DNA of 64,000 bases from Treponema sp. (lineage in GTDB: Bacteria > Spirochaetota > Spirochaetia > Treponematales > Treponemataceae): assembly GCA_024693715.1 (NCBI GenBank), contig JAILKS010000013.1, forward strand, positions 21,201-85,200. The letters run 5' to 3'. The position numbers and the translations under genes were made by a program. Below the pieces are notes generated by a model, which saw nothing but the letters and a program-made list of their open reading frames with translations, searched no databases and had not been told where the DNA came from. Positions 1 through 9,202 of the stretch are shown here, piece by piece (positions within the stretch are counted from its first letter, which is position 1; every line of letters begins with the position of its first letter).

Positions 1-2
1 AT

Positions 3-296
3 CAGACTTTTAAAGAATGTCTTTTGTCGGTTTGTTCTGAAAGTAAAGGTCAACTGTTTCTCGGTCTTGATAATATTTCACCGTCAATGTCTTTAAATAG
101 TGCTCTTGAAAAAAACAGCTCTGATTCTATTGTTGCTGCAATTGGAAGTGAGCGGGGATGGACCGATAAGGAACGAACTATGATGGTGAACGAGGGATTT
201 ATTCTTTGTTCAATGGGAGAAAGAATCATGAGGACGGAAACTGCTGCGACGGTTGCCTCTTCAATAATTTTAAATAAAATGGGATACTTATCATAA
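3..296 (+). CDS. rsmE: 16S rRNA (uracil1498-N3)-methyltransferase RsmE, C-terminal part (cut by window edge)
   Basis: Only the last 97 codons are present; the reading frame is open back to base 3. The end carries the SPOUT-fold signature of RsmE: an IGSERGW stretch (the usual IGPEGGW), then acidic and aromatic residues, and then MGERIMRTETAA, matching the LGxRILRTETA cofactor-binding knot. RsmE methylates U1498 in the small ribosomal subunit. It is followed after 10 bases by the HEXXH gene, so both are probably co-transcribed. The N-terminal PUA-like domain must lie to the left of the window. The family call is firm; the exact substrate is inferred from the family. Confidence 0.88.
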   Translation, partial: QTFKECLLSVCSESKGQLFLGLDNISPSMSLNSALEKNSSDSIVAAIGSERGWTDKERTMMVNEGFILCSMGERIMRTETAATVASSIILNKMGYLS

Positions 297-306
297 CGAG
301 GGGAAA

Positions 307-1119
307 ATGACAAATGACCGCATAAAAGAAATCCTTCTGGATATACAGAATTGTGATATAGATTTTTCGGTAATCCAGACAGGAAAAGAAAGTAAAAGGG
401 TAAATGGATTTTATAAACCGGATGTCCATGAAATTTATATTCATAATCTTAACTTAAAGACAGACAACGAACTGATTTATACTGCAGTTCATGAATATAC
501 TCATCATCTTATAACAGTTGAAAAGCAGAAATATGATCCTGAATTTGGAATTGTATGTAAATCGCACACTCAGGAATTCTGGGCCAAATTTGGAGATTTG
601 ATTGCCGTTGCCGAGCAGAAGGGATATTATTCTCTTGGCTGGGAAAATAATGCAGAACTAAAGGAGCTTACTCAGGATATTAAGAATTATTATCTTGCAA
701 AGAATGGTGAGCTTATGAAGGAATTCGGTCAGAAGCTTTCACGGGCAATGGAACTTTGCAGGGAAGCAAATATTCGTTATGAGGATTATATAGACAGGGT
801 TTTATGTTTACCGCGAAACACTGAAAGAGATATTCGAAAGGTTTCTGTGGCAGATGTGAATCCTGCAATTGGTTTTGATAATATGAAGGTTGTTGCGGCT
901 GTAAAGCGAAAGGATGAAAGGCAGCAGGTTGAACAGGAATTTTTACAGGGTGGAAAATCGCCGTCTACGGTACGCGAAATAATGAAGCAGAAAAGTGCTC
1001 AGAAATCTGATAATGATCCTAGGACAAAACTTGAAAAAGAAAAAAACAGACTTGAAAAAACAATTGCACAATTGACTCAACGTCTTGAATATGTGGAGGA
1101 AAGTCTTGCAGCACTGTAA
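307..1119 (+). CDS. HEXXH zinc metallopeptidase-like protein with C-terminal coiled coil
   Basis: This 270-residue protein begins after a good ribosome site (GAGGGG, 3 bases before ATG). Residues 62-66 read HEYTH, an HEXXH zinc-binding helix, followed by a second His at 67 and by H87-x3-FW, which resembles the third-ligand H-x-x-x-F-W of YgjP/SprT-like minimal metallopeptidases. The middle (about 120-160) looks helical, and residues about 225-265 are Lys/Glu/Leu-rich and likely form a coiled coil. There is no signal peptide, so it should act in the cytoplasm. Substrate unknown. It lies between rsmE and a secreted-protein gene whose start it overlaps. Confidence 0.6.
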   Translation: MTNDRIKEILLDIQNCDIDFSVIQTGKESKRVNGFYKPDVHEIYIHNLNLKTDNELIYTAVHEYTHHLITVEKQKYDPEFGIVCKSHTQEFWAKFGDLIAVAEQKGYYSLGWENNAELKELTQDIKNYYLAKNGELMKEFGQKLSRAMELCREANIRYEDYIDRVLCLPRNTERDIRKVSVADVNPAIGFDNMKVVAAVKRKDERQQVEQEFLQGGKSPSTVREIMKQKSAQKSDNDPRTKLEKEKNRLEKTIAQLTQRLEYVEESLAAL

Positions 1120-2011
1120 AATTAATTTTAAGAAAATTATTGGTATTGTTTTTGTATTGACTGGTATCGGTACATTATATTCTCAGACTGTAAATATGCC
1201 CGAAATGCCTGAATTTCCACAGATGCCCGATATGCCTTCAGTAGGCGGGGGATTTTATCGTCCGGCGGTGCCAGAATATAAGGGTAAAGAAAAAAGCAAG
1301 ACAAATTCTTCTTCAACGAAGGAGTCTCAGGATAAGGGCATAAAAGGAAGCTCTGATGCAGTTCTTTCTGAAAATACAACCTCACAGGATTTTGTTGAAT
1401 CACTTATAAAAAATTCTTCTATATTAACTGCAAATGATATTTCTTCTTTATATGATGCAGGACTTTTTAACAATATTTCATCACTTAATAAAACGGCAAT
1501 TTCTTCGTCCTCATCTGATGTTCTTTTGAAGCAGATTTTGAGCAAACTTGAAGAATTAAAGGAAGAAAAGAAAAATGCATCGGCAGTTCAGGCAGAATCC
1601 CTTGAAAACAGACAGAAAGATAATCTTACATTTAAAACAAGAAATCCTTCTATCCTTCGTTTTAATATCAACGGCTACAGCATAATAGAATCACTTGAAA
1701 AAGTATTTTTCAGCGAAACAGAGGCAGACGGTTCGTTCCTTCTTACAGGCGACAGAAAATATTTTGTAAATCAGAAAACATATAAAGAAACCTTTTACTT
1801 TCTGTTCAGGACAATAAAATCAAACGGTTCTGTAACTACATACGAGGTAATTCCTTATATTTCACAGGATACAAAAAATGATAATTCATATATCGCCCGC
1901 ATGTCTCGTGAACAATCAATGATAGCGGAAAAAACAGGAAATTTCGTTGTTTTGCATTACACAAAAAATAATCTTAAGATAGATCTTCTTCTTGATATTG
2001 ATAATAAATAG
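1106..2011 (+). CDS. Secreted protein of unknown function with Met/Pro-rich N terminus
   Basis: I choose the TTG at 1106 because GGAGGA (1095-1100) sits 5 bases before it. This start gives a classical signal peptide (QHCKINFKK, hydrophobic core, then LYSQ); starts at 1085 or 1091 have no ribosome site and add charged residues. The gene overlaps the upstream CDS by 14 bases. After the signal comes a short repeat of EMPEFPQMPDMP type, then a Ser/Lys-rich low-complexity stretch, a helical segment with a coiled-coil look (about residues 140-165), and a C-terminal domain of mixed character. About 301 residues, probably periplasmic. I do not recognise the family. Confidence 0.7.
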   Translation: MQHCKINFKKIIGIVFVLTGIGTLYSQTVNMPEMPEFPQMPDMPSVGGGFYRPAVPEYKGKEKSKTNSSSTKESQDKGIKGSSDAVLSENTTSQDFVESLIKNSSILTANDISSLYDAGLFNNISSLNKTAISSSSSDVLLKQILSKLEELKEEKKNASAVQAESLENRQKDNLTFKTRNPSILRFNINGYSIIESLEKVFFSETEADGSFLLTGDRKYFVNQKTYKETFYFLFRTIKSNGSVTTYEVIPYISQDTKNDNSYIARMSREQSMIAEKTGNFVVLHYTKNNLKIDLLLDIDNK

Positions 2012-2022
2012 TGGAATTAAAT

Positions 2023-2691
2023 ATGGCAGATTTGAAGCAGGGATTACTTGAATGTTTTATTGAAAAAGAAAAAATTGATTTGCTTTCAGATAAAATTGAA
2101 AGTTATATCAAGGAAATTATTCTTTTTAATTCGGCATATAATCTTACAAATACATCAGATTACGATGAGCTTGTAATACGACACATACTTGATTCACTTT
2201 CTGCATATCCCTTTATAAAAAAAATTGCTGCTGATAAAAAGGATTTTGTAATTGGTGATATAGGTTCCGGTGGTGGACTTCCGGGCATCCCGCTTGCAGC
2301 TGCTTTTCCTGAGCATGAATTTATTCTTGTAGAAAGGATGAGCAAGCGTTGTGCTTTCCTTGAAAATTGTACTGCTATCCTCGGATTGAAAAATGTGACT
2401 GTTTTGAACAGTGAGGCAGAAAAGGTTGAAAATCAGAAAATGTCGCTTACTGTTTTCAGGGCATTTCGTCCGCTTGATGAACAGATGACAAAAACTTTAC
2501 TTGCCCTTACAAAAAAAGATGGTTATCTTTTTGCATATAAAGCAAAGCTTGAAAATATAAAAGAAGAGATGGGAAAAATCAAGGAGCTTGTTCCATCCTT
2601 TGAAATACAGCAGCTTAAGGTTCCTTTTTTATCTGATGCTGAAAGAAATCTTGTAATTATAAAAAACAGTGAATGTACTTTCTGGAGTTAA
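2023..2691 (+). CDS. rsmG: 16S rRNA (guanine527-N7)-methyltransferase RsmG
   Basis: RsmG (GidB) uses S-adenosylmethionine to methylate G527 of 16S rRNA. The class I SAM motif GDIGSGGGLPG is at residues 78-88 from the ATG at 2023, followed by the acidic end of strand 2 (LVERM) and an RAF motif typical of the family. A GTG at 2011 overlaps the upstream stop by one base and would add four residues; I prefer the ATG, but neither start has a strong ribosome site. Length (222) is normal. rsmG often sits beside parAB near chromosomal origins; here three genes separate them. Confidence 0.93.
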   Translation: MADLKQGLLECFIEKEKIDLLSDKIESYIKEIILFNSAYNLTNTSDYDELVIRHILDSLSAYPFIKKIAADKKDFVIGDIGSGGGLPGIPLAAAFPEHEFILVERMSKRCAFLENCTAILGLKNVTVLNSEAEKVENQKMSLTVFRAFRPLDEQMTKTLLALTKKDGYLFAYKAKLENIKEEMGKIKELVPSFEIQQLKVPFLSDAERNLVIIKNSECTFWS

Positions 2692-2694
2692 ACT

Positions 2695-3789
2695 ATGGGT
2701 AAAAAAGAAAGAAATGGCGCACAAGTTATAGTAGAAGATGTCGTTAATGTAAAAAAGAATGAGCGTGTTCTTATAATTGCAAATCCTGCAACAAATGTTA
2801 TAGCACAGGATTTATATCTTGCGGTTGAAAAAACAGGCGGCATTCCTACTTTGATTTTTCAAAAGGATAAGACGAGCTTTGACAATGCAAATAAAGAAAT
2901 CCTTGCGGCAATTGCAACAGAACCGGAAGTCTGTTTTTCAATTTCAAATGTAAAGCTTGGGAAAGACCCTGAAGCGCAGAAGAATCCTTATGTTACGGAA
3001 GATGGTCAGAAGTTCACTCATATTTTTGATTATTTACTGGATGGGAAAAAGACAATGCGTGGAATCTGGACTCCTGGTATTACCGAAGATATGATGAACC
3101 GTACTGCAAATATTGATTATTGTCAGTTGCAGGAAAGATGTAAAAAGCTTGAAGAAATATTTGATGGAGCGGAAAAGGTCCGTATAACTGCTCCAGGCGG
3201 AACTGATATTGAATTTTCAATAAAGGGCAGAAAGCTTTTGTCAGATGACGGTGATTTTACAAAACCTGGTACGGGTGGTAATATTCCGGCAGGTGAGGTT
3301 TTTATAAGTCCGGTTGTCGGTACTTCAGAAGGAAAGATTGTTTATGATGGTTCCATGACATTTTTTGATGGTGATTCAATCCTTAAAACTCCGATTGAAT
3401 GTGAGGTAAACGAAGGATTTGTCACAAAGATAAACGGTGGAGGAGAAGCAAAGCGGCTTTTAAAAACAATCATAGATGCAGAAATAAAACCTTTTATTAT
3501 GGAAAAGGAAAATAAACTTGAAAAAGGAATGGCAGAGGTTTATAGAAAAAATGCAAGGAATATCGGTGAGCTTGGAATAGGACTCAATCCTGCTGCAAGA
3601 ATTACCGGTAATATGCTTGAGGATGAAAAAGCGTTTCATACCTGTCATTTTGCAATAGGTGAAAATTATGACAATGATGCACCAAGTCTGATTCATCTTG
3701 ATGGTGTTGTAAAAGATCCTACAATTATTCTTTTTTATGCTGATAATATTGAAAAAATCATCGTAAAGGATGGAAATTTAGTTATTTAA
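2695..3789 (+). CDS. M29-type leucyl aminopeptidase (aminopeptidase T family)
   Basis: 364 residues, starting 3 bases after the rsmG stop with GGAG 7 bases before ATG. Residues 196-206 (NIPAGEVFISP) match the M29 signature around the metal-binding Glu (E201). Further on come GELGIGLNP (about 291-299), a His in HFAIG and HLDGV (about 343), which fit the remaining ligands of this dinuclear metallo-aminopeptidase family. No signal peptide, so cytoplasmic peptide turnover is likely. Probably co-transcribed with rsmG. Family confidence is good; the exact peptide preference is unknown. Confidence 0.82.
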   Translation: MGKKERNGAQVIVEDVVNVKKNERVLIIANPATNVIAQDLYLAVEKTGGIPTLIFQKDKTSFDNANKEILAAIATEPEVCFSISNVKLGKDPEAQKNPYVTEDGQKFTHIFDYLLDGKKTMRGIWTPGITEDMMNRTANIDYCQLQERCKKLEEIFDGAEKVRITAPGGTDIEFSIKGRKLLSDDGDFTKPGTGGNIPAGEVFISPVVGTSEGKIVYDGSMTFFDGDSILKTPIECEVNEGFVTKINGGGEAKRLLKTIIDAEIKPFIMEKENKLEKGMAEVYRKNARNIGELGIGLNPAARITGNMLEDEKAFHTCHFAIGENYDNDAPSLIHLDGVVKDPTIILFYADNIEKIIVKDGNLVI

Positions 3790-3846
3790 AACAATAAATC
3801 ATTTAAAAAAAATGACGAAAATTTATTTATGGATGAGGATAGGAAA

Positions 3847-4725
3847 ATGAAGTTGAAATTAAAAATACTGGCAGCTGTTTTTGCTATGGGAGTTGTAATC
3901 ATGTGTTTTATCGGTGCGGCACCTGCAGTTAAAAAATCTGGTAATTCAAAAAAACAGGATACAGTTAAGGCAGATGCAAAAAAGCAGCCTGAAGATCCAC
4001 GTATAGAAAAACTTAATCTCGTTCTTTCTAAGATGACACCTCGTTTCAGAATGGAATGTAAGGAAACTATTCTTGCAGATAAGGAAGCATTTTTAAGTGA
4101 GCTTGAGACTGTATTGGCCGATGAAGATAATTATCCTTCAAATGAAGATCCGTCTTCTAAACAGTTTTTCCTGATTGATAAAAAGCATAAGGCACAGCCT
4201 GAAATGTATGAACCTTACGATTTAATTCCTCTTGTAAAAAATAATTATTTCAATATTTCACGAAATGATTTGAGGCTTCGTTCCTATGTTTATGATGCCC
4301 TTGTTGAAATGGCAAAGGGAGCACGTCAGGATGGAATTACACTCCTTGTAAGTTCTACATATCGTTCGTGGGAATATCAGAAGAATCTTTTTCAAAAATG
4401 GGTACGCATAGACGGTCTGGAAGAAGCAGAAAGAGAATCTGCCAGAGAAGGAACCAGTCAGCATCAGCTTGGATTTGCAATTGATTTTGGAAGTATAGAT
4501 GATTCTTTTATTCAGACATCACAGGGAAAATGGCTCGACAGTCATTGTGAAGATTACGGCTGGAGTCTTAGTTTCCCGCAGGGCTACGAGGATGTAACCG
4601 GTTACCGCTGGGAATGCTGGCATTACCGATACATAGGAATTCCTGCATGTAAGTTCCAGAATAAATGGTTTAACGATATTCAGCAGTTTATGTTTGAGTT
4701 TATCGACGCATGGAAAAATAATTAA
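3847..4725 (+). CDS. VanY-type D-alanyl-D-alanine carboxypeptidase (M15B)
   Basis: The start at 3847 is chosen because AGGA lies just before it and it gives a signal/anchor sequence at once (MKLKLK then a hydrophobic stretch to about 26); an ATG at 3829 would add six charged residues. About residues 170-174 read STYRS, S204-x-H206-x3-G-x-A-x-D213 is the zinc motif SxHxxGxAxD, and H259 in WECWHYRYIG is the third ligand. This is the full active-site set of DD-carboxypeptidases that trim the terminal D-Ala from peptidoglycan stems. Periplasmic, membrane-anchored or released. 292 residues. Confidence 0.88.
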   Translation: MKLKLKILAAVFAMGVVIMCFIGAAPAVKKSGNSKKQDTVKADAKKQPEDPRIEKLNLVLSKMTPRFRMECKETILADKEAFLSELETVLADEDNYPSNEDPSSKQFFLIDKKHKAQPEMYEPYDLIPLVKNNYFNISRNDLRLRSYVYDALVEMAKGARQDGITLLVSSTYRSWEYQKNLFQKWVRIDGLEEAERESAREGTSQHQLGFAIDFGSIDDSFIQTSQGKWLDSHCEDYGWSLSFPQGYEDVTGYRWECWHYRYIGIPACKFQNKWFNDIQQFMFEFIDAWKNN

Positions 4726-4727
4726 AT

Positions 4728-5870
4728 TTAATCTTTCCACAACTCAGGTTGTATTTTTAATAAATCAATAATGGCAGGCTTCGTTTTTTCTTTTGCGGGG
4801 CCTGTTTTTTTTGCCCTTATAAGCAGGTTTTTCGGAGTATGTTCTTCATCAATAAATTCGAGAAGCTGAACTCTGTAGCCCTGCTGTTCAAGCCATTCTG
4901 AACGTAAAGCATCTGTGAGTAAGGATGAAAATTTTTCCCGTAAGAATCCATGTTTTAGAATCGGCTCAAGAATGGAATCAGAGGGGGTAATTTTTTCTTT
5001 TTGATTTTTTTCAAGCTGTGAGTTTATCTGATGCTGGCAGCACGGAACGCTTAAAATTACTTTTGTGTTTTTTTCTACGGCGTATTTCAGGGCAAAATCT
5101 GTCGCAGTATCACATGCATGCAGGGTTATAATCATGTCAGGATTTTCATCTTCTGTATAACTTTCAATGCTTCCTTTTTTAAAGCCGATGTTTTTTAAGT
5201 TAAGTTTTTTTACAATATCATTGCAGTAGTCAATGACTTCTTCTTTTAAATCAAGCCCTTGAATTTTACATGGGATTTTTTTTATCTCTGTCAGAAAATA
5301 ATGTACGGCAAAGGTTAAATAAGATTTTCCACAGCCAAAATCGATTATGCGCAGAGGAGTTTCCCTGTTTTTGAAATCATCAAGAATATCATCAATAAAT
5401 TCAAGAAATCTGTTTATCTGGCGGAATTTATTATATTTTGAAGAGATGACTTTTCCCTCGCTTGTCATAATACCGCCAAAAATTAAAAAAGGAATTGCAT
5501 TGCCTTCTTTTAAGATGTAATTTTTTGTAAGACTGCTTTTATTTTTCGCAGTAAAAAGATTTTTCTGATAGTTTGCAGGCTTCTTTATTTCTGTACGTTT
5601 TCCTTTTTTATTTGTAAGAATAGTTATTTCTTCTTTTTCAGTACGTTTCACGCAGTTTTTAAATGTCGTGCCTTCATGCTTTGATAAAAAATCATCAAGT
5701 TCTGTTTGTGAAAAATGCCTGTGAAAAACCTGTGTTTTTGTAAAAAGTTCAACATACCAGGCACTTCCTTCCGATGAATTTTCTGCACTGATTTTAATTT
5801 TCTGATAAGGTTTGCCCATTATCGCTTCTATATTTGAAACAGGTTTTGAAAGTGTAACTGCTAAAATCAT
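4728..5870 (-). CDS. Class I SAM-dependent methyltransferase (Methyltransf_32 type)
   Basis: 380 residues. Residues 177-187 (DFGCGKSYLTF) form the glycine-rich SAM loop; LDLKEEVIDYC follows as the acidic motif II, then ITLHACDTATD, and SVPCCQHQ, a Cys/His motif seen in this family of predicted RNA or protein methyltransferases. The first 120 residues form a separate, basic N-terminal region. The start ATG has AGGAT a few bases upstream on the minus strand. It converges on the VanY gene with a 2-base gap and diverges from parA. Substrate unknown. Confidence 0.8.
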   Translation of the reverse strand: MILAVTLSKPVSNIEAIMGKPYQKIKISAENSSEGSAWYVELFTKTQVFHRHFSQTELDDFLSKHEGTTFKNCVKRTEKEEITILTNKKGKRTEIKKPANYQKNLFTAKNKSSLTKNYILKEGNAIPFLIFGGIMTSEGKVISSKYNKFRQINRFLEFIDDILDDFKNRETPLRIIDFGCGKSYLTFAVHYFLTEIKKIPCKIQGLDLKEEVIDYCNDIVKKLNLKNIGFKKGSIESYTEDENPDMIITLHACDTATDFALKYAVEKNTKVILSVPCCQHQINSQLEKNQKEKITPSDSILEPILKHGFLREKFSSLLTDALRSEWLEQQGYRVQLLEFIDEEHTPKNLLIRAKKTGPAKEKTKPAIIDLLKIQPELWKD

Positions 5871-6040
5871 TTTATATCCTTTAAAATATTATAATATAAA
5901 ATTTGCATTATAGAAATAGAAAGGTTCACCTTAGGGCATAACAGTTTTTCCTTGCAATAAATATTTTTATTTCAAACGCATAATGTATTTGATATAGGGA
6001 AATAGTATACTAAATATTATAAAAATGTTATATTAACCGT
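5871..6040. promoter_or_regulatory. Divergent intergenic region before parA
   Basis: 170 AT-rich bases between the methyltransferase and parA. For parA there is a TTGATA (5989-5994) with AT-rich -10 candidates at 6012-6021 and a TATATT at 6029-6034 that ends 6 bases before the ATG. No ribosome site precedes parA, so transcription may begin at or very near the start codon. No parS-like palindrome is visible. Promoter assignment is tentative. Confidence 0.35.
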
Positions 6041-6796
6041 ATGGGAAAGACTATTGTTTTTGTTAATCAGAAAGGAGGAGTAGGTAAAACTACTTCTGCT
6101 ATTAATATTGGTGCTTATGTCGCTCTTGCAGGAAAAAAAGTTCTTCTTGTTGATTTTGACTCTCAGGGAAATATGTCGAGTGGTGTAGGTGTATCAAAGG
6201 ATAAGCCTACGATTTATGAACTCATGGCAGGAATGGTAAAACCTGAAGAAGCAGTTAAGCATACAAATGTAAAAAATCTTGATGCAATCAGCGCTTCCAT
6301 AGATTTGTCGGGTGCCGCAATAGAGCTTGTAGATCAGGATGACAGGGAATTTTATCTTAAAAATGCACTCGCTCCTTTAAAATCTAAATATGATTATATT
6401 TTTATAGATTGTCCGCCATCTCTTGGTATTCTTACTTTGAATGGTCTTGCAGCAGCAGATTCTGTTTTAGTTCCTATGCAGTGTGAATATTTTGCACTTG
6501 AAGGAATTACACTTCTTTTACAGACTGTTCAGAAGGTTCAGAAAGAAATTAATCCATCACTGAAAATCGGCGGTATTTTCTTTACAATGTACGATTCAAG
6601 AACACGTCTTGCACAGGATGTAGTCGTTCAGGTTAAATCATATTTTAAGGATGTTGTTTTCAGTACAATTATTCCAAGAAACGTAAGGCTTTCTGAAGCT
6701 CCTTCACATGGACTTCCTATCTGTAAATATGATCCGGAATGTGTCGGTGCAAAAAGCTATGAAAAACTTGCAGAAGAGGTAATCCGTCGTGGCTAA
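6041..6796 (+). CDS. parA: Chromosome partitioning ATPase ParA (Soj)
   Basis: 251 residues with the deviant Walker A box KGGVGKTT at residues 11-18, DFDSQGN for Walker A' and FIDCPPSLGILTLNGLAAAD for Walker B and its surroundings, all typical of the short chromosomal ParA/Soj type. It has no N-terminal DNA-binding domain. ParA binds DNA as an ATP dimer and works with ParB to segregate origins. Its last 8 bases overlap the parB start, so the two are translationally coupled. There is no Shine-Dalgarno before its ATG. Confidence 0.96.
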   Translation: MGKTIVFVNQKGGVGKTTSAINIGAYVALAGKKVLLVDFDSQGNMSSGVGVSKDKPTIYELMAGMVKPEEAVKHTNVKNLDAISASIDLSGAAIELVDQDDREFYLKNALAPLKSKYDYIFIDCPPSLGILTLNGLAAADSVLVPMQCEYFALEGITLLLQTVQKVQKEINPSLKIGGIFFTMYDSRTRLAQDVVVQVKSYFKDVVFSTIIPRNVRLSEAPSHGLPICKYDPECVGAKSYEKLAEEVIRRG

Positions 6797-7730
6797 AAAT
6801 GGTTTGGGTAAAGGGCTTGGCGCTCTTCTTTCAGAAAGTGCAATAGAATCTCCTGTAGATACGACTAAGAAAGTCAATCTTACTCAAAAAAGAGATTCAA
6901 AAATTCCAGATGCGATAGACGTTGATGAAAACGGATGTCTTTGGATAGATCCTTCGTTATTAAAACCAAACCCAAAACAACCTCGAATTGAATTTAATCA
7001 GAAGCTTCTTGATGAATTGTGCGATTCCATAAAAGAAAATGGAATTTTACAACCGATTATTATTGAACATAACGGCGGTGATGATTTTTATATTATTGCC
7101 GGTGAACGCCGAACAAGAGCTGCAAAAATGGCAGGACTTAAGAAAGTTCCTGTTCAGATTAGAAAATTTGATGAGCAGCAGAAGCTCGAAGTTGCCCTTA
7201 TAGAAAACATTCAGCGTGCAGATTTAAATCCGATTGAAGAAGCAACCGCATATTATAATCTTGTTCAGATGGGAGATTTAACTCAGGATGAGGTTGCAAA
7301 ACGTGTCGGTAAAAACCGCTCTACAGTTACAAACGCAATAAGGCTTTTGAAATTACCGGAAGATATTCAGAAAGCACTTGTTAATGGTCAGATTTCTTCA
7401 GGTCATGCAAGAGCACTTCTTATGGTAAAAAATGATTCTGACATGCGTGTCATTTTTGGAAAGATTCTTGGTAACGGAATGTCTGTTCGGGAAGCAGAAG
7501 CAATGGCAGATTCCTACAACAACGGTGGACGTGCTGCAAAAAAGAAAGGTGCTTCTAAAAAACAGAGAAAGGATCCTGACATTGCCTTATTCGAGCAGGA
7601 ACTGCGCAATATTTTTGGTGTAAAAGATGTAAATTTCAAGGGTGATACATCAAAAGGTTCCATCGAAATCGGTTTTTCTTCAAAACAGGATTTCGACAGA
7701 ATCTATGATTTGTTGCTCGGTAAACAGTGA
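6789..7730 (+). CDS. parB: Chromosome partitioning protein ParB (Spo0J)
   Basis: Starts with GTG inside the end of parA, with AGAGGT a few bases upstream. The N terminus KNGLGKGLGALLSE (3-16) is the ParA-stimulating peptide. Residues about 52-145 form the ParB/Srx CTPase domain with GERRTRAAK at 105-113, followed by a helix-turn-helix (about 166-187) that reads parS, then a basic linker and a dimerising C-terminal domain. 313 residues, normal for the family. It clamps on DNA around parS and hands origins to ParA. Confidence 0.96.
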   Translation: MAKNGLGKGLGALLSESAIESPVDTTKKVNLTQKRDSKIPDAIDVDENGCLWIDPSLLKPNPKQPRIEFNQKLLDELCDSIKENGILQPIIIEHNGGDDFYIIAGERRTRAAKMAGLKKVPVQIRKFDEQQKLEVALIENIQRADLNPIEEATAYYNLVQMGDLTQDEVAKRVGKNRSTVTNAIRLLKLPEDIQKALVNGQISSGHARALLMVKNDSDMRVIFGKILGNGMSVREAEAMADSYNNGGRAAKKKGASKKQRKDPDIALFEQELRNIFGVKDVNFKGDTSKGSIEIGFSSKQDFDRIYDLLLGKQ

Positions 7731-7731
7731 T

Positions 7732-9069
7732 TTATATTTTCAGAAAAGCTTTATATCCTTCATATATCTGACATATATCTTCTTTTGATACAATTTCCCA
7801 TGGTGCATGCATACTTAAAACTGCAACTCCTGCATCAAGTACATTCATTCCATATTTAGCCGCATGATAGGCAATTGTTCCGCCACCACCCTGATCTACC
7901 TTGCCAAGCTCTGCCATCTGATAAGAAATTTTTGCCTTTTCCATTGCATTTCTGATTTTCGCAATGAATTCAGGATTTGCATCACTTGCTCCGCTTTTTC
8001 CACGAGAGCCTGTGTATTTTTGAAAAGCGATTCCTCCGCCTAAAGCAGAAGCGTTGTCTTTATCAAAGAGATGGGAGTTCATAGGATCATAAGCGGCATT
8101 AACATCTGAAGAAAGCATGTATGAGTTTGCAAGACATCTTCTTAAAGTTAATTCTGAATAGTTTTGTTCCGTTCTTGAAATGATTTCTGCAAGCATGTTT
8201 TCAAAAAGATTAGATGCCATTCCTGTAGCGCCTACACTTCCTATTTCTTCCTTATCTACACATAAACAGCAGATTGTTCGTTTAACTGCAGAAGAATCCA
8301 GGACTGCACGGACACTTGTAAATGCGCATGAGCGGTCATCCTGTCCGTATGCCAGAATCATTGAACGATCGAGTCCAAGATCTTTTGCTTTTCCAGCTGG
8401 AACAATCTCAAGTTCAGCTGATTCGAAATCTTTTTCTTCAAATGAATATTTATCTTTAAGGATTTCAAGAATCCTTTTTTTACATTTCTGTTTTTCTTCT
8501 TTTTTATCTCCATCAGTTTTTTGTGGAACAGAAAGACCTGCAATTAAATCTAAATCTTCACCGTGAATAAAATCGGAAGCTTTATCTTTTAACTGTTCCT
8601 GTGCAAGATGAGGGAGAATATCTGAAATGCAGAAAACAGGGTCTGTATCATCTTCACCTATTACAATATTTAATTTTGTACCGTCCTTTTTGCAGACAAT
8701 CCCATGAATAGAAAGAGGAATTGTTGTCCATTGATATTTTTTTATTCCACCATAATAGTGTGTATTTAAATATGCGATGTTATCTTTTTCATAAAGAGGA
8801 TTTTGCTTTGCATCAAGACGCGGAGAATCGATATGAGCACCAAGAATATTAAGACCTGCTTCTATCTTTTCACTTCCAATTTCGAAAAGTGCAATAGCTT
8901 TGTCCATTTTTGTAATATAAACCTTGTCTCCGGTTTTAAGTGAATTGTATTGAGAAATGTCCTTATATCCTTTTTTTTGTGCAAGTGAAATTATCTGAGT
9001 AACGCATTCACGTTCTGTTTTGCCCTTGTCAAGAAAATTTTTGTATTCATTAATTAACTGTTCGTTCAA
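7732..9069 (-). CDS. M18 family aminopeptidase
   Basis: 445 residues. H79 and D81 in AHIDSPRLD, the GQDDRS motif (about 242-247), the E274-E275 pair in DKEEIGS and a His near the C terminus (SMHAPWE) give the full dinuclear zinc site of M18 aminopeptidases. It cleaves N-terminal residues from peptides in the cytoplasm. The start is TTG at 9069 with AGGAG 8 bases upstream on the minus strand; no better ATG is near. It converges on parB with one base between stops. Acidic versus neutral residue preference cannot be told from sequence. Confidence 0.88.
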   Translation of the reverse strand: MNEQLINEYKNFLDKGKTERECVTQIISLAQKKGYKDISQYNSLKTGDKVYITKMDKAIALFEIGSEKIEAGLNILGAHIDSPRLDAKQNPLYEKDNIAYLNTHYYGGIKKYQWTTIPLSIHGIVCKKDGTKLNIVIGEDDTDPVFCISDILPHLAQEQLKDKASDFIHGEDLDLIAGLSVPQKTDGDKKEEKQKCKKRILEILKDKYSFEEKDFESAELEIVPAGKAKDLGLDRSMILAYGQDDRSCAFTSVRAVLDSSAVKRTICCLCVDKEEIGSVGATGMASNLFENMLAEIISRTEQNYSELTLRRCLANSYMLSSDVNAAYDPMNSHLFDKDNASALGGGIAFQKYTGSRGKSGASDANPEFIAKIRNAMEKAKISYQMAELGKVDQGGGGTIAYHAAKYGMNVLDAGVAVLSMHAPWEIVSKEDICQIYEGYKAFLKI

Positions 9070-9202
9070 TTTAATTACTCCTTTGATAATAATTTAATTA
9101 TTCTTTTGATAAATGTAAACAGGTCTTTTATAAGCAGAATCTGATTTCTGAAGAGAAACAGAATGTTATAAATAGTGTATTTGAAGAAGCTGGGAGCAGA
9201 TA

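Noticed and set aside
8180..8566. A 128-codon plus-strand open frame
   Set aside because: Fully antisense to the M18 aminopeptidase, whose motifs are intact; no ribosome site.
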